Part shown: positions 23,524 through 34,128 of the stretch, piece by piece
Numbering within the stretch: the stretch's first letter is position 1
Layout of the letters: each line of letters begins with the position of its first letter
NCBI GenBank assembly: GCA_023897205.1
Contig: JAHWDD010000005.1
Span: 310,001 to 374,000 of the forward strand
Reading direction: 5' to 3'
DNA from: Exophiala sp. HKRS030
Lineage: Eukaryota > Ascomycota > Eurotiomycetes > Chaetothyriales > Herpotrichiellaceae
DNA length: 64,000 nucleotides
Program-made: the position numbers and the translations under genes
Notes under the pieces: generated by a model
The model's database searches: none
Told to the model about the DNA's origin: nothing
Seen by the model: only the letters and a program-made list of their open reading frames with translations

Positions 23524-23673
23524 TGTGACGACGACCGACCTAGTGAAGGAAATGTACGCGTAAAAATCTGGGGGTTTTCACCTGAATATTTATTTGCAAG
23601 CCTTTTTGCGCAATGTGTTTCTTTTACTCTTCGTCCTGAGTCGAAATCTTTCAAGCAAGGACAAGCCAGCAGA

Positions 23674-24481
23674 ATGACTTCGGCGGATTTGCACACGGCG
23701 CTGCTGCGGCCAGCAGTCATTCAGATCCTGAGGGCAGCTGGCTTTGGATACGCCAAACCGGCCGTGATCGACACACTCACCGATCTCGCAGCGAGATACC
23801 TGTTGCTTCTTAGCACGTCAACCGCTCAAAACGCCTTCAATACGCACAATACGTTTGTCGCCACAATCCAGGACGTGAGGCTTGCGCTGAGTCAAGCCGG
23901 CGCTCTGACTCCGCAGATGAGTACCGCCGAGGAAGGATTGAGAGGCGATGTGGAAGTTGACGGTGTGACGGTCTCGTTCGAAGACCTTCGCGGCGTTCAG
24001 GCGTTCGTCAACTGGGCTCAAGGCCCGGTCAACAAGGAGATCAGGAGGATTGCGGGTTTTGGAGACGATGCCAACGTCGAGGAAATAGCGGCTGGTCTTG
24101 ATGACAAGGAAGACTATCTCTCCGGTCAGTTTTCAGTTTGTCTTTGCAATAGCGAGATTGTTTTGTGGCAGCCTGTCCCGCCGAGACATTGATGCGCAAG
24201 TGAATTGACTTTTGTGTGATTTTGCAGCCCTGAAGAAGAAGCACAGCAAGACGGGTGAGGAGTCGCGTTATCAAGGTACAGTGCTGGGAAAGGACATTGA
24301 GCTACAGTCCGTGGCTATAGTTGGAGGCCCAGCGGCATCGCTCTCTGAATGGGCGCAAAAGTCGTTGTCGCAAGCATCAAATGCAACCGAACCTACAGAC
24401 GGAGACAGTCCCGCAACATCAGGCATTAGCAGCGCCCCTCCGACACCTATTGACGATGACTTGTCAATGTCCTTTGTCTGA
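23674..24481 (+). CDS. Histone-fold TAF (TAF3-like, bromodomain-associated domain)
   Basis: Two exons, 23674-24124 and 24228-24481, across a 103-nt intron, give 234 aa. The frame is open further upstream, to 23470, but the first ATG is at 23674. Residues about 5-80 form a bromodomain-associated histone fold: LRPAVIQILRAAGFGYAKPA, VIDTLTDLAARYLLLL and the third-helix region TIQDVRLALSQAG. This domain occurs in TAF3, TAF8 and SPT7. The absence of a bromodomain and the length favour a TAF3-type TFIID subunit, but TAF8 is not excluded. The C-terminus is Ser/Thr/Pro-rich with no PHD finger. Sharing a promoter with TAF7 supports a TFIID role. Confidence 0.82.
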
Positions 24482-25240
24482 AAAAGTGCTGCCTTGATAT
24501 TTGTGCCTTTTGCCCAGTAAGCTTTGGGTGAACGGTACCTAAGAAATAGGACTGTGCGCCAAAGACAGACCAACCCGTCTTTGCTTCGCGAGATTGTCAA
24601 CAAAAGATTCTGTTTGGCACGGTAGCTACAGTTATGTGTCTTACTATGCCTCGCTAGCAGTTTGCTTGCAAAATCACAAAAACTACGGCGTACCAAGACA
24701 GGACGATCCCCAAGACCTGGCTGAGCACTCCAGAAAGATCAGCTACCCAATCTGTGATCTGAACTGATGGTCAGTTTCGAACCATTTGAGCCATCATACG
24801 AGCCGCTTTGCCAAACCCTATTTAATATTCTGGATACCATTCGATAGAAGCGAGAAAAAATGGAATCGAAAACAGACCGGTGTCCAGGAAAACAACACTC
24901 CATCAGCAGTATCAGAGGTAGCAGGCGGACACAATCACCGCAACCCGCATTAACCGTTGACTTGCTGGGGACATTTGAGACAAGACACATATCATGTGAA
25001 AAAAATGGTGGAATATATTAAGGCCTCTCTGCAGGAGGAAGGAGAAGAAGAAAAAATCCATTGGTAGCAACTCCTGCACTCCCCTTTGACGATGAAGCCT
25101 TGTCACTCCGAGGGATACTGCAAACCTTTTCAAGCCGGCAAATTACCCAACTCCATTACCCATCTACATCATCACCATCTCCATTACCATCCTCGTATAG
25201 CTTTATAGCTTTCTCGGCGAAATAGCGGCTAGCCGCAAAT
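24482..25240. other. Spacer between convergent genes
   Basis: 3' flanks of the histone-fold gene and of the minus-strand secreted-protein gene; nothing else recognised. Confidence 0.5.
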
Positions 25241-27292
25241 TCAGAGAAGCAAAAACATCCTCGCCCTCTGAGGCCTCACCTGGTATAAAGTTAGCCAGAC
25301 ATACAGTGACCACAAAGTATTCATATGTCAAACACGTGTAATAATACACTTACCCAAGCCATAAGCTCTGCCTTCTTCTGCTCGTGATCACGATCACGGT
25401 GGCCACCTGCGTCGCTGTACGGCTCATTACTCGCGCGTCCTCTTTCGTGCTCTCTTTCATGTAATCGTCCTCGAGACCGACCTTCTACTCGATGAGGCTG
25501 AAACATCGGGTGCCAGGTCGCTGAGGTGGTATTCTTGCCACTGGCCCCGTCGCCGCTACCACTTGCTGACAGGAACGATGTGGAAAGCGTAGTTGCTCCC
25601 ATTGAGGTCACAGTCCAACCCGTGCCGTTGTTTGTACTCGTAAGCGAGGCAGCGGTAGTTTCTGGAGCGAGCCATGGAGCGTTACTGCCAGTACAAAATG
25701 CCACTGTGGCATTGGTATCGCAGATCGTCGAGGCGTTCGGACTCAGCGATGTTGGACCAACTTCACTGGACCAAGAGCTTGAGCTGTTGCTTGAGCTGTT
25801 GTTGGGGCTGGCAGTGATGGCCGAGGTCTCTGTGGGCGAAGTAGAATTCATGCTGTTGGAAGTCAACGTGGGTAAGAAGTTCGTGGAGTTATCCGACGCT
25901 GTACTCGAGACTGTACTGTTGGTGGTGGAAGGAAAAATCGCTGTCACGGAACTGTTCCAGGAAGAACTACTCGTCATGGTCGGACTGGCAAGGGACTCTG
26001 AACTATTCCCACCTGTGGCCGTGGGTTGGAAAGAAATGTTATACTGGGACCAGGCGCTCACGACCCCTGCCGTCATGTTCCAGTCGAGCCAAGCTGAAGC
26101 AGTCGTCAAGTTGGTGGCAGATGTCGTTGTCCTGTTGCTCCAGAATGGGGCGGAGCTAGTCATGTTCTCGTTTGACGATGAGTTCGACATGGACGCTGTA
26201 CCCGTGGCACTGGGACCTGTCGTCAACGGGCCAAAGACTCCCGAGCCCGACGTCAAGTTAGACGAGGCTGAGGTGCTTGAAGAATTGAGACCATTGCCAT
26301 TGTTGGACACAGATGATGGCATAGTCGATGTGGTGCTACCATTGAGTGCGCCTACATCCTGCGAGGTTGTAGAACTGTAGCTAGCGCTGGTCGATGATGT
26401 CGTTTGTGCTGTGCGCGTATTTGAGCCGACCGCAATGGTCACGATTGTCATTATCAAGGGTGATGGAGAGCCTTTTGCATTGATCAGAGAGGACGAGGCC
26501 TCGTTGGCGGTCTCTGAGGGCTCTGGCTCAAACACAGTCGCAACGACTGACTCAGGCGGAGGCGTGAAATCAATGGTCAGGACTGTGAAAACTCGGCTGC
26601 TGTGAGATTCCGACGAGCTTGAAGGCACAAAAGAATTGTTGCCCCAGAGAGGAACTTCACCACTTGTCAAGGGCGCGTTCGGGCCCAAGCATCTGGAGCC
26701 TGAAAGGGACTGGCACGATGAATTGAAAGCCGGAGAAGATCCAGTCTGGCTAGAAGCAACTCCGACCGTTACTGTAACATTCATGACCATAGTAGTCATA
26801 CTATTGTCATTGGGAAAAGGCGTAGCACTGGATGTGTAGTCCGAGTTATTGGAGGGCGCTGATGAAGGCGTTGAACTCTGCTCGGGACCAAAGGTAAACT
26901 GCCCAGTTTGGTTGTTTGTGGCATTGGCCGTAAGAGTTTGATTCAACAAAGACCAGTTCGATCTCAGGGGCTCCGGATATCCTGGAGTAGCGCAAGGAAA
27001 GCCATGGTTTTCATCGCAGTATGGAAGGGGAGGTGGAGTGATGATAGGTCCAATAGTCGTTCCGGGAGGAACAGTCTCCCTTCCAAACGGCTGGGTTTCG
27101 TTGCCCTGATATATCGGGCCATAAGGTTCATTATCGCAACGACGTACCACCTGGCCGTGAACCACTATTCCTTGGTCAGTATCCCTATTTTTCATCACAA
27201 AGACAGCTTCGATGCTAACCTCCCTGGGGTATTCCGTAGCTCAGCACCAGGCGAGCGAATGTTGCGAAAAGAAGAAATAACGAGTGGCCCAT
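25241..27292 (-). CDS. Ser/Thr/Asn-rich secreted protein
   Basis: Three exons on the minus strand: 27220-27292, 25354-27170 and 25241-25279, giving about 642 aa. The first exon encodes a signal peptide (MGHSLFLLFATFARLVLSYG) and joins across a 49-nt intron in phase. The second intron (25280-25353) has a strong GTAAGT donor, a CTAAC branch site and a CAG acceptor; if it is retained the protein ends about 11 codons later, at 25321. After a short Cys-containing N-terminus (VVRRCDNEPYGP, LPYCDENHGFPC) the protein is about 450 residues of Ser/Thr/Asn with many Asn-X-Ser/Thr sites, typical of a heavily glycosylated wall or secreted mannoprotein. The end is Arg/His/Glu-rich and there is no hydrophobic GPI tail. 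No family recognised. Confidence 0.75.
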
Positions 27293-29099
27293 CTTGGATG
27301 TCGACCCCAAACAGCACAAGATGATGAGATCTGGCAGGCCAAACAGCAGCGGAGCTACGTCTGTGGGCGTTTTATATCGACCTTTCCTTTCAATCTCAGC
27401 TCAAATCCTGTCATCTCCGCATTCTGTAGCAGACTAGCTGCACCAAGGCTGCGAGGGAATGCATGGTAACTGGGCCTGCCACACTCATCTCGATCGGGAG
27501 TAACTTTTCGTTGAAGTCTTTGATACCCTTTTGGTGGGCCTTGTACACTTCGAAGGCCGTTGCCTGACTCCTGTCATATTCAGGCTGGCTGCGTGCTTAA
27601 CCTGCTAAGTGTTCAAGGTGCAATGAATCTTGCCGAAACCTCAAGCTTTGACGGAGACAGATGCACCTGGCCGAGGGTTGCATAGCCATCTTCCAAGATA
27701 ATAGTCATATAAATTTCACATGTGGCTGAGATCTTCACTCGTAGCGCAAGGAAAGTCATGAAGATCGTTCATTATTGACTCGACAGACGGAAAGCGTTCA
27801 GAAATTGCCAGAAAAAAATAATGTGAAGTCGGCAAGTAGCAGCTTGGTGCGCATGCTTTCCCATCGGGCCGTGGCATCGGTTTAAATCCGTCACGATTGT
27901 AACCATGTCAACGTTGTACAATCAGAGATGAAATGTTTCGAGCAGCCATCTTCAAGTGTAGCTTGTCAAGCTATATGATATTAACAACGAAGAGACTCTC
28001 ATGTTGCCAGTCAATGATTCGCGATGCGGAACAGCTCTTATGAGAGGTATTTAAGGAAGTGAAGACCCGCCATTAGTTGGCTGTGTTGGGATGGTATCAG
28101 TACGACTTGGCTCAACGGAATGGACAGCACCTTTGGCCGAGCCTCGTGGTGCAAGGTTGCCGCAGGTGCAGGCACCCTACGATATGCAGATCTGACAGAT
28201 CTCATCCCCTGGGACTTTGCTGGCCCTGAAGTCGACGCCTCAAAGGCCAGACTTGATCTGGCCTGAAGATAAGTCCCAAAACTATCCAGTCATTTGATGC
28301 TCAAAGACGTTGAACCCAGGGGGAGAAGCGCGTACCTGCGTCCCAAGTATGACTGGAATTGAGCCTGTGTCATGTTTGCCACACCTATACACACGGGAGC
28401 TTGTGGTGAAACAGTATATCCACATTTGAGCTGGGTTGAGCCGTCCGTACATGAGTATCCCATAATTTCCGAGATACTGTCGGCCAGGGATGAAGTTCCT
28501 CTAGAAGATTCTGACCGACTACTTAGCATGGAACGGTCATAGCAGTGTAATGCAATGGTATATCGCTTATTCTGCAAGGAACATAGTACCAAATGCAGCC
28601 TTCCGTATGTCCGGTCGGTGCGCCGATTCGTCGTTGAATTTGTTGCTAGAGACTCAGGGGAATTGACTCGATCCTAAACATGACTTTGTATTTCTGGCTT
28701 TCGGGGATAGAACACACCCCTGATGTAGCTGGAGGCCTATTAGTTCACAACCCAACTCAGCGAGCCTCGCATGGATATAGTCCGGACTATAGTGATATTT
28801 CTATGTGTTAAGTACTAAACCTATCACTTGCTCGCTATCCTCATCTTAGCCTGTACGCGCACAAGATTGGGATTGGCCGAATTGGTGTACGAGTATTGGT
28901 AGGTTGTCTCGCGGAAGGTCTAGTAAAGAGAATCTGTAATGCATTCGAAGACCGACTCTGTAACATGGCTCCACATTTCTTCGACGAATTCCATTCTTAA
29001 CAGAATCGTGAAAATTTGGTTAGAGCCGAGCATGACGGAGGGGGCTTCCAGCGACATGTGGCTGATTCTTCGTGTGTTGCGCAGAAGAATTTGGCATAC
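27293..29099. other. Long spacer, no gene recognised
   Basis: It includes the promoter of the secreted-protein gene. A 100-codon minus frame at 28290-28592 has no signal peptide or domain and is not annotated. No repeats stood out. Confidence 0.5.
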
Positions 29100-29627
29100 T
29101 CAAGCCGTAAGCGAATATTTCTGTCGAGAAAGAGCTGAATGTTTTTCTTGAAGGAATTCCAGCTTATTATCCATGTCGAGAATTCCAGGACCGTATTGCA
29201 CAAGAGTTGACCAACGGCAGTTGCATTGTCCACAGGTCCAGGTTGCAGATTTCCTGTGAACAACTTCAATCCTCAGGCCGTCCGCTGCAAAGTCAAATGC
29301 CACGACTCGGCAAATCTGTGACAGAGTATATCTGGACCCGTTCATGTCCCTACCTATGGCGGAAACGTGTTGGAGCGTACGCAAGCATGACGACTTATAA
29401 ACAATGCTAGAAAGATGAGCCGGCAGATCAAGTTCGACGTAGTGGGATTTGACGCGGTTTTGGAGGTCATAGAGACCACCAAGGTTGTCGTGCGTACGAT
29501 TTGCCATGATACTGATTCTGTGAAATTCGAGGCATGTTGGCTCTCGTGTTTGGGCTTTCTTAGTGCGAATGGCAAAGGGGAGGAGGCTTGATGGTGGTAG
29601 ATTGGTGTGAAGAAGCTCCGCGGTCAT
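29100..29627 (-). CDS. Possible hypothetical gene (uncertain)
   Basis: An ATG-initiated frame of 175 codons; it extends upstream without an ATG. The product has a mixed, protein-like composition, four Cys (one as a CGQCNC cluster) and no recognised domain or signal peptide. It may be a lineage-specific gene, an exon of one, a relic, or a chance frame. It is kept only because of its length in an otherwise empty 2.7-kb stretch. Confidence 0.22.
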   Translation of the reverse strand: MTAELLHTNLPPSSLLPFAIRTKKAQTREPTCLEFHRISIMANRTHDNLGGLYDLQNRVKSHYVELDLPAHLSSIVYKSSCLRTLQHVSAIGRDMNGSRYTLSQICRVVAFDFAADGLRIEVVHRKSATWTCGQCNCRWSTLVQYGPGILDMDNKLEFLQEKHSALSRQKYSLTA

Positions 29628-30038
29628 CCTTCTTAACTTTAGGTGTTCCAAGAATCCGTGCACGCTGCTTTCCTTTCGCCAATGAGCTCCTGGACAAACA
29701 AAATCATCAAGTTTTCGGCCATGCTAGACTTGTAGTATTACCCTGCAGAAGATGAAAGATCGACTTACGGGTGCACTAAAAACACACGCTACACAGGGAG
29801 CAGGCCAGTTGAGCGCGAGGAAACTTGAACACCATGCTATTCCTCGCTATGATATTCCTCAGAATATATCAATGTGACACCATGCTAAGTCGTAACTTGC
29901 ATATATTATCCTGTTAATAATCTAGGCCATGACTGCTCCCATTCGTTCACAGTCCCCCGCGCCGATGGATGCATTAATTCTTACCCCCTTCTCCACTACC
30001 GGGTTTGAAGCAGAGATAAAGGGTTGTATCAACCAAGA
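29628..30038. other. Short spacer
   Basis: 3' flank of the Rds1-like gene; nothing recognised. Confidence 0.5.
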
Positions 30039-31064
30039 TCATGTCAGAGGGATGGGAATCGGGCCCGCCAAAGTCGCTTTCGTAAGGTCGTCAATATTTG
30101 TTGCTGTATTCTGATTTGTGAGTGCTGCAAATGCCATGCCAAACATGTTTGGCTGGACATCGGCATGTAAATCACCATTGGCGTCGGTGGTCACTGGTGT
30201 GTATGCTGGGACATTATCCTGGTTGACCCATGCCATATACAGGGGTGTTCCCTTATTCCACCCTTGCTGCATCATCGAAGGCTGTCCAACCCTGAAAACC
30301 AACTCTCCAGGAGCATTTGGAGTAGCAAATGAGGGACCTCCATAGCCGACAATGCCCAGATCGGGAAATACAGGCAAGGAGGTGATCGATTGAGGTAAGT
30401 TCTTGCATGATCCACCCACCACAAAATCGAGAGCGAGGTTGTAAGCCCAGATCCCACTAATAGGTGTCTCGAACGTTGTTGGGTTGGGGATTTCACCAGC
30501 CGTGATTCGGAAGAAGGCATCGTGACGTGACTCGACTGGTAGGATAGAGCCAACGGTCGCTTCAATACCCGGATCGGTCGTCGAGAGTGCACTTTGCAAG
30601 CCTATCAAGGCTCCGATGCCAACACTCGTGATGATATTCCCCAAGGCAAAGAAGCTGGTCTCATCGGTAACTGGAAAGCTGTACTGGCATGGCTGAACAT
30701 CTTGAGCCCCATTACCAGTCAGTAGCCCTACTATCGATGCCACGTGTACTTCTTCCTGTGCCGCAATATGGGACACCACGTTCATGTTGCTAACACCGTT
30801 CGTCGTACCGCCACTGCCCCATCGCGTGAAGTTCATCAGTCCTTCTTGGAAGAAGGCAGACTCAAGGTTCTCTAGGAAATTTGCGACCTGGAAGTTGTTG
30901 ATACCATTTTGAGAGAGCTTAGGGGTGCCAGGCTGATTTGACAGACCGCCACCGGCTTGCTGCGTAATCTGAGGAGGCAACGCAGTGCCTGTGATCAACG
31001 CAGGCACAGCAACAGCTGACTTGGTGAAGAAGGATAGAGCAATTGGTACAATCAAGGAATACAT
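30039..31064 (-). CDS. Rds1-like secreted ferritin-like domain protein
   Basis: Single exon, 341 aa. The frame runs upstream to 31217 without ATG; the ATG at 31064 gives a signal peptide (MYSLIVPIALSFFTKSAVA), which decides the start. The protein matches the fungal stress-response Rds1 family with a ferritin-like four-helix domain. Residues about 60-190 carry the Glu/His pairs of such a fold: NFLENLESAFFQEGL, then HIAAQEEVHVASI, and later PVESRHDAFFR. Rds1 of fission yeast responds to glucose, ammonium, phosphate, CO2 and temperature; family members in moulds are sporulation or stress-induced, biochemical role unknown. A second half with Pro/Gly-rich strands follows. Confidence 0.85.
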   Translation of the reverse strand: MYSLIVPIALSFFTKSAVAVPALITGTALPPQITQQAGGGLSNQPGTPKLSQNGINNFQVANFLENLESAFFQEGLMNFTRWGSGGTTNGVSNMNVVSHIAAQEEVHVASIVGLLTGNGAQDVQPCQYSFPVTDETSFFALGNIITSVGIGALIGLQSALSTTDPGIEATVGSILPVESRHDAFFRITAGEIPNPTTFETPISGIWAYNLALDFVVGGSCKNLPQSITSLPVFPDLGIVGYGGPSFATPNAPGELVFRVGQPSMMQQGWNKGTPLYMAWVNQDNVPAYTPVTTDANGDLHADVQPNMFGMAFAALTNQNTATNIDDLTKATLAGPIPIPLT

Positions 31065-31266
31065 GGCGACTGAAGCACAACAAGAAGAACTGGAAAACAA
31101 CGAGAAGAGTAGAACACGCCGGAGGAGCAAGCAGAGTGCAGAGGCGTCATTGGGATTATAAAGTAGACTTACTACGTGTTTAAAAGTCAGATTTGGGGCC
31201 GATTGTGCCTGGATCATTGCTTGACGCCGTAAGCACTATTCATATCGCGAAGCATCTGAGGCTCAC

Positions 31267-31630
31267 CATGCCTCGACCAACCGGAGATGGCAAGGGCCGC
31301 AGCCACATGTCACAGCATATGGAGTTCTGGAGAGCAAAGCAAGAAAGTGCCAGACCTGGTCCACACCGTCCAATTGAACTCATTGTGAGTCCCTGTCTCG
31401 AACCATCCTTCGGCCTGGATCGGTATCCAGAAGCAGAATCATGGAAGGCTGGAACGAGGCAAATTCATGAACTCGAGGAGGACAATGCGAGTCCAGCGGA
31501 CACCGAAAACAAGGGGCGAGGTGGCTTCGAGGGACGCCTTACAGGTACAAGCTTCGGTAAGCAACGAAGACTAAAATGCTTCAGCTTGTTCGGTCCGTTT
31601 AGCGATTCTGTCAGCAGGATCCAATTTTAG
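31267..31630 (+). CDS. Possible small gene in a divergent promoter (uncertain)
   Basis: An ATG with good context (CTCACCATGC) opens 120 codons of a charged protein. A good internal GTGAGT...CAG intron of 46 nt (31384-31429) would change the downstream frame, so the true product, if any, is unclear. No domain recognised. It sits between the Rds1-like start and CBP3 and could equally be untranslated leader. Confidence 0.25.
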
Positions 31631-31890
31631 ATCTGATGTCCAGACGATGCATGGATACAGCCCAAGTCCGCAGGTGAAGGCTGTATACGCGCCAAGTGCA
31701 GCCATGCCCTTTTGGGGACTGTTTTGGTCTGACAATGATGGCAGCAAAACACTTTGCATACTCAAAGCGTCAAAGCCTTGTCAAGCACCTTCATTTTATT
31801 TTCAATGACGCGCTCAAGTTTACTGCATGATAATTGTCGACGCAGGGAGTCGATTGCTTCGAAAAGCTGCCATTGCACGAAACAGTCGCC

Positions 31891-33081
31891 ATGAAAGCAC
31901 CATTTCCAGTCAGCATGGGTTCCTTCGGCATTTGCACACAATGCATGCGTGCTCTTCGGCAAAGCGTCCGGCAAGAGGTAGGTCTTTGCTAAAGCTTCTT
32001 CCCTGACCAGAGCTGATAAATTTCGAACCAGAATTCGGTGCTGCTGGCAAGATCACCAGCTTCCAGCCGTCGACATCTGTCGGTCCAACAAACAGAACCA
32101 AGGTTTCAGACTCAAAGCACGAAGTCGAGCATACATCTCAACGTTCCTACCGCCACTCCGACCAACACCACCAACCTCACGGCCGAAATACCTGAAGATG
32201 CCTCGAAGGCGGAAGCACAACCAGAGCACACCAAATCCAAATCACCCCAGAGACAAGAACTCCCGACAGGTCCCAGCGTCGCACACATGCAGGCCCAGAT
32301 TCAGCAGTCCCTGCGACGCCCGGCCATGGCCAACCCTCTGGCGAGTCGAGTAGCTCAGAGCCTGCGCAAGTCCGCCAAGGGGGCGACGCAGACGTACATC
32401 ACCTACGGCGAGACGGAGACACTTTTCAAATCCTGTGCAGCACAGGCGGATTACACCATCCCCGAGGATCAGCGCATGGGCATCCTCACGGGCCAAGGAC
32501 CTCCCAAGACAGCCGATGGGATCGACCTCGGCCACCCCGTGCGAGACACCTGGTGGTTCAAGACGATAGGCCTGCCGCCCACCTTTTCCACCTGGTCCCA
32601 GGTCGCGTTCCTCCACATGTACATCATCACGGTGCGGATGCGCGCGGTCGACACGACGTCCGAGTTCCAAGACTACCAGCGCTACCTGATCGAACACTTC
32701 TCCAGCGCCGCCGAGGACAAGATGGTCCTGCTGCACAACATGTCCGCTCGGGGCGTGCGAAACAAATACCTCAAGGACCTGTTTCTGCAGTGGCGCGGCA
32801 TCTTGGCCGCCCACGACGAGGGCTTGATCAAGGGTGACGCCGTCCTTGCCGGAGCCGTCTGGCGAAACCTGTTCCGTGGACAGGAAGACGTGGATTGGGA
32901 GAAGGTTGCGCTCGTTGTGGCCTTCCTGCGCAGGGCCATCGCCAAAACCGGCAACCTCGATATAAAGACCATAGTCAGGGGTGTGGATGGGCCCGAAGGC
33001 ATTTGGGCCCAAAGTCAGCGGCCGCTGCAAGAGCTAGTAGACCGCGAAAGTGGATTTCTCAAGGCGCCTCTCGCAGATTGA
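31891..33081 (+). CDS. CBP3: Ubiquinol-cytochrome c chaperone CBP3
   Basis: Two exons, 31891-31977 and 32032-33081, with a 54-nt intron, give 378 aa. The main frame has no ATG upstream of its domain; the small first exon supplies it and completes a mitochondrial targeting peptide rich in Arg/Ser (CMRALRQSVRQE joined to NSVLLARSPASSRRHL). In-frame ATGs exist at 31891 and 31915; the upstream one, after an in-frame stop at 31831, is chosen. Residues about 175-355 form the Ubiq_cyt_C_chap domain, with FSTWSQVAFLHMYIITVRMR, FSSAAEDKMV and KYLKDLFLQWRG. In yeast Cbp3 with Cbp6 binds the mitoribosome exit and newly made cytochrome b for complex III assembly. Confidence 0.9.
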
Positions 33082-33534
33082 TCGCCTGTCTATTCAGCTT
33101 TCATCGCCGACGTCTTTGTACACCATATGTATGTAGTATAGCATCTTGATAAAAAGTATCTTTTCGAGCCAATTGCTCTGGGCCATATGTTGCCATGGGA
33201 AATTTTCAAGACAAAAGATGAAATTCAATCAAAACTACCTTAATGCTATTGCTTTAGACCCATCCGGATTGGTATTTTAGTCTAATACCGTCAGACACCT
33301 TCCCGATGTAATGAATGTTATGCGTTGCCAACCCCTGATGACCCTAGATTCACGACCACCATCTCCTGTTATTGAACGATTGTGAATTCTCAGACATGTG
33401 CGAAACTCGAGGCGCTGACCAAAGTAACAATTTGGTATGATACATGCAAACAAGACGTCCCCGATAACATCTCCTGGGTGCCGTCTCTAGCATGGACAAC
33501 AACAGTAACGACTCTCAGGACTTGTTGTCTCCTC
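33082..33534. other. Spacer between convergent genes
   Basis: 3' flanks of CBP3 and of the small secreted-protein gene; nothing else seen. Confidence 0.5.
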
Positions 33535-34128
33535 TTAGGCGCTCTGCGGAGGTACGGGAGTCGTCTTGGGGAGTTTCAGCTCGCAGAAGCAGCCCTCGAA
33601 AAAAGGAAACCAGTCATAGCCGTCTGGACAGCTACCCCATCTTCCGCAAGGAACCAAGGGGTCAGGAGCTGTGGTAGCTGTGGTTGGAGCTTGTGATTCC
33701 TCCTCCTGAATGCTCTTGGGAATGTCTGCGACGTCTTCCAGTGGATCTGGCAACGCATGTCGAGGCTGCAAATGCGATTGTGTTGAAGTCACCACTCTTA
33801 GACGGCAGGGTGAGGTCGTGGCAGCGACATCCTTCTTCAAGGTCTGTGTTGGAGTATGAACCACAATAAGAACAACTTCATTGCTCTCGTTCAGTTCTTC
33901 ATCGACGTGGTGATAGCCGTCACGCAGATCAACTTCATCCATGGACGCACCTTGTGGATGTGACAGGCGGCGTGGTGGCCAGGAACAGGTGTCGTCTGCT
34001 GCATTGCAAATGTCACTGCTGTCGTCGAGGGCTTCTGTGTCATCCAGCCACACATGGACACGTGGAAGAGCCGAGACAACTGTCAAAGGGCCAAACAGGA
34101 TGGTAAGTGCTGCAAATGAGAATCGCAT
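33535..34128 (-). CDS. Small secreted cysteine-containing protein
   Basis: Single exon, 197 aa, beginning with a clear signal peptide (MRFSFAALTILFGPLTVVSA). The mature part is acidic and mostly disordered. Seven Cys are seen, clustered at residues about 40-50 (SDIC, DDTC) and near the C-terminus (VPCGRWGSCPDGYDWF, then GCFCEL). The C-terminal Cys/aromatic block looks like a small disulfide domain, whereas the middle is Thr/Pro/Ala-rich. No family recognised. It could be a secreted effector-like or wall protein; this is inference from architecture only. Confidence 0.6.
   Translation of the reverse strand: MRFSFAALTILFGPLTVVSALPRVHVWLDDTEALDDSSDICNAADDTCSWPPRRLSHPQGASMDEVDLRDGYHHVDEELNESNEVVLIVVHTPTQTLKKDVAATTSPCRLRVVTSTQSHLQPRHALPDPLEDVADIPKSIQEEESQAPTTATTAPDPLVPCGRWGSCPDGYDWFPFFEGCFCELKLPKTTPVPPQSA

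Noticed and set aside
25526..26380. 284-codon plus-strand frame
   Set aside because: Antisense shadow of the Ser/Thr/Asn-rich secreted protein, whose repetitive codons keep the opposite strand open.
27880..27900. Short tRNA-like TpsiC-arm sequence (GGTTTAAATCC)
   Set aside because: No A box, cloverleaf stems or acceptor pairing could be found around it.
28290..28592. 100-codon minus-strand frame
   Set aside because: No signal peptide, domain or splice partner; length is within chance for a gene-free 2.7-kb stretch.
32242..33030. 262-codon minus-strand frame
   Set aside because: Antisense shadow of CBP3, kept open by high GC3; the sense strand has the conserved domain and targeting peptide.
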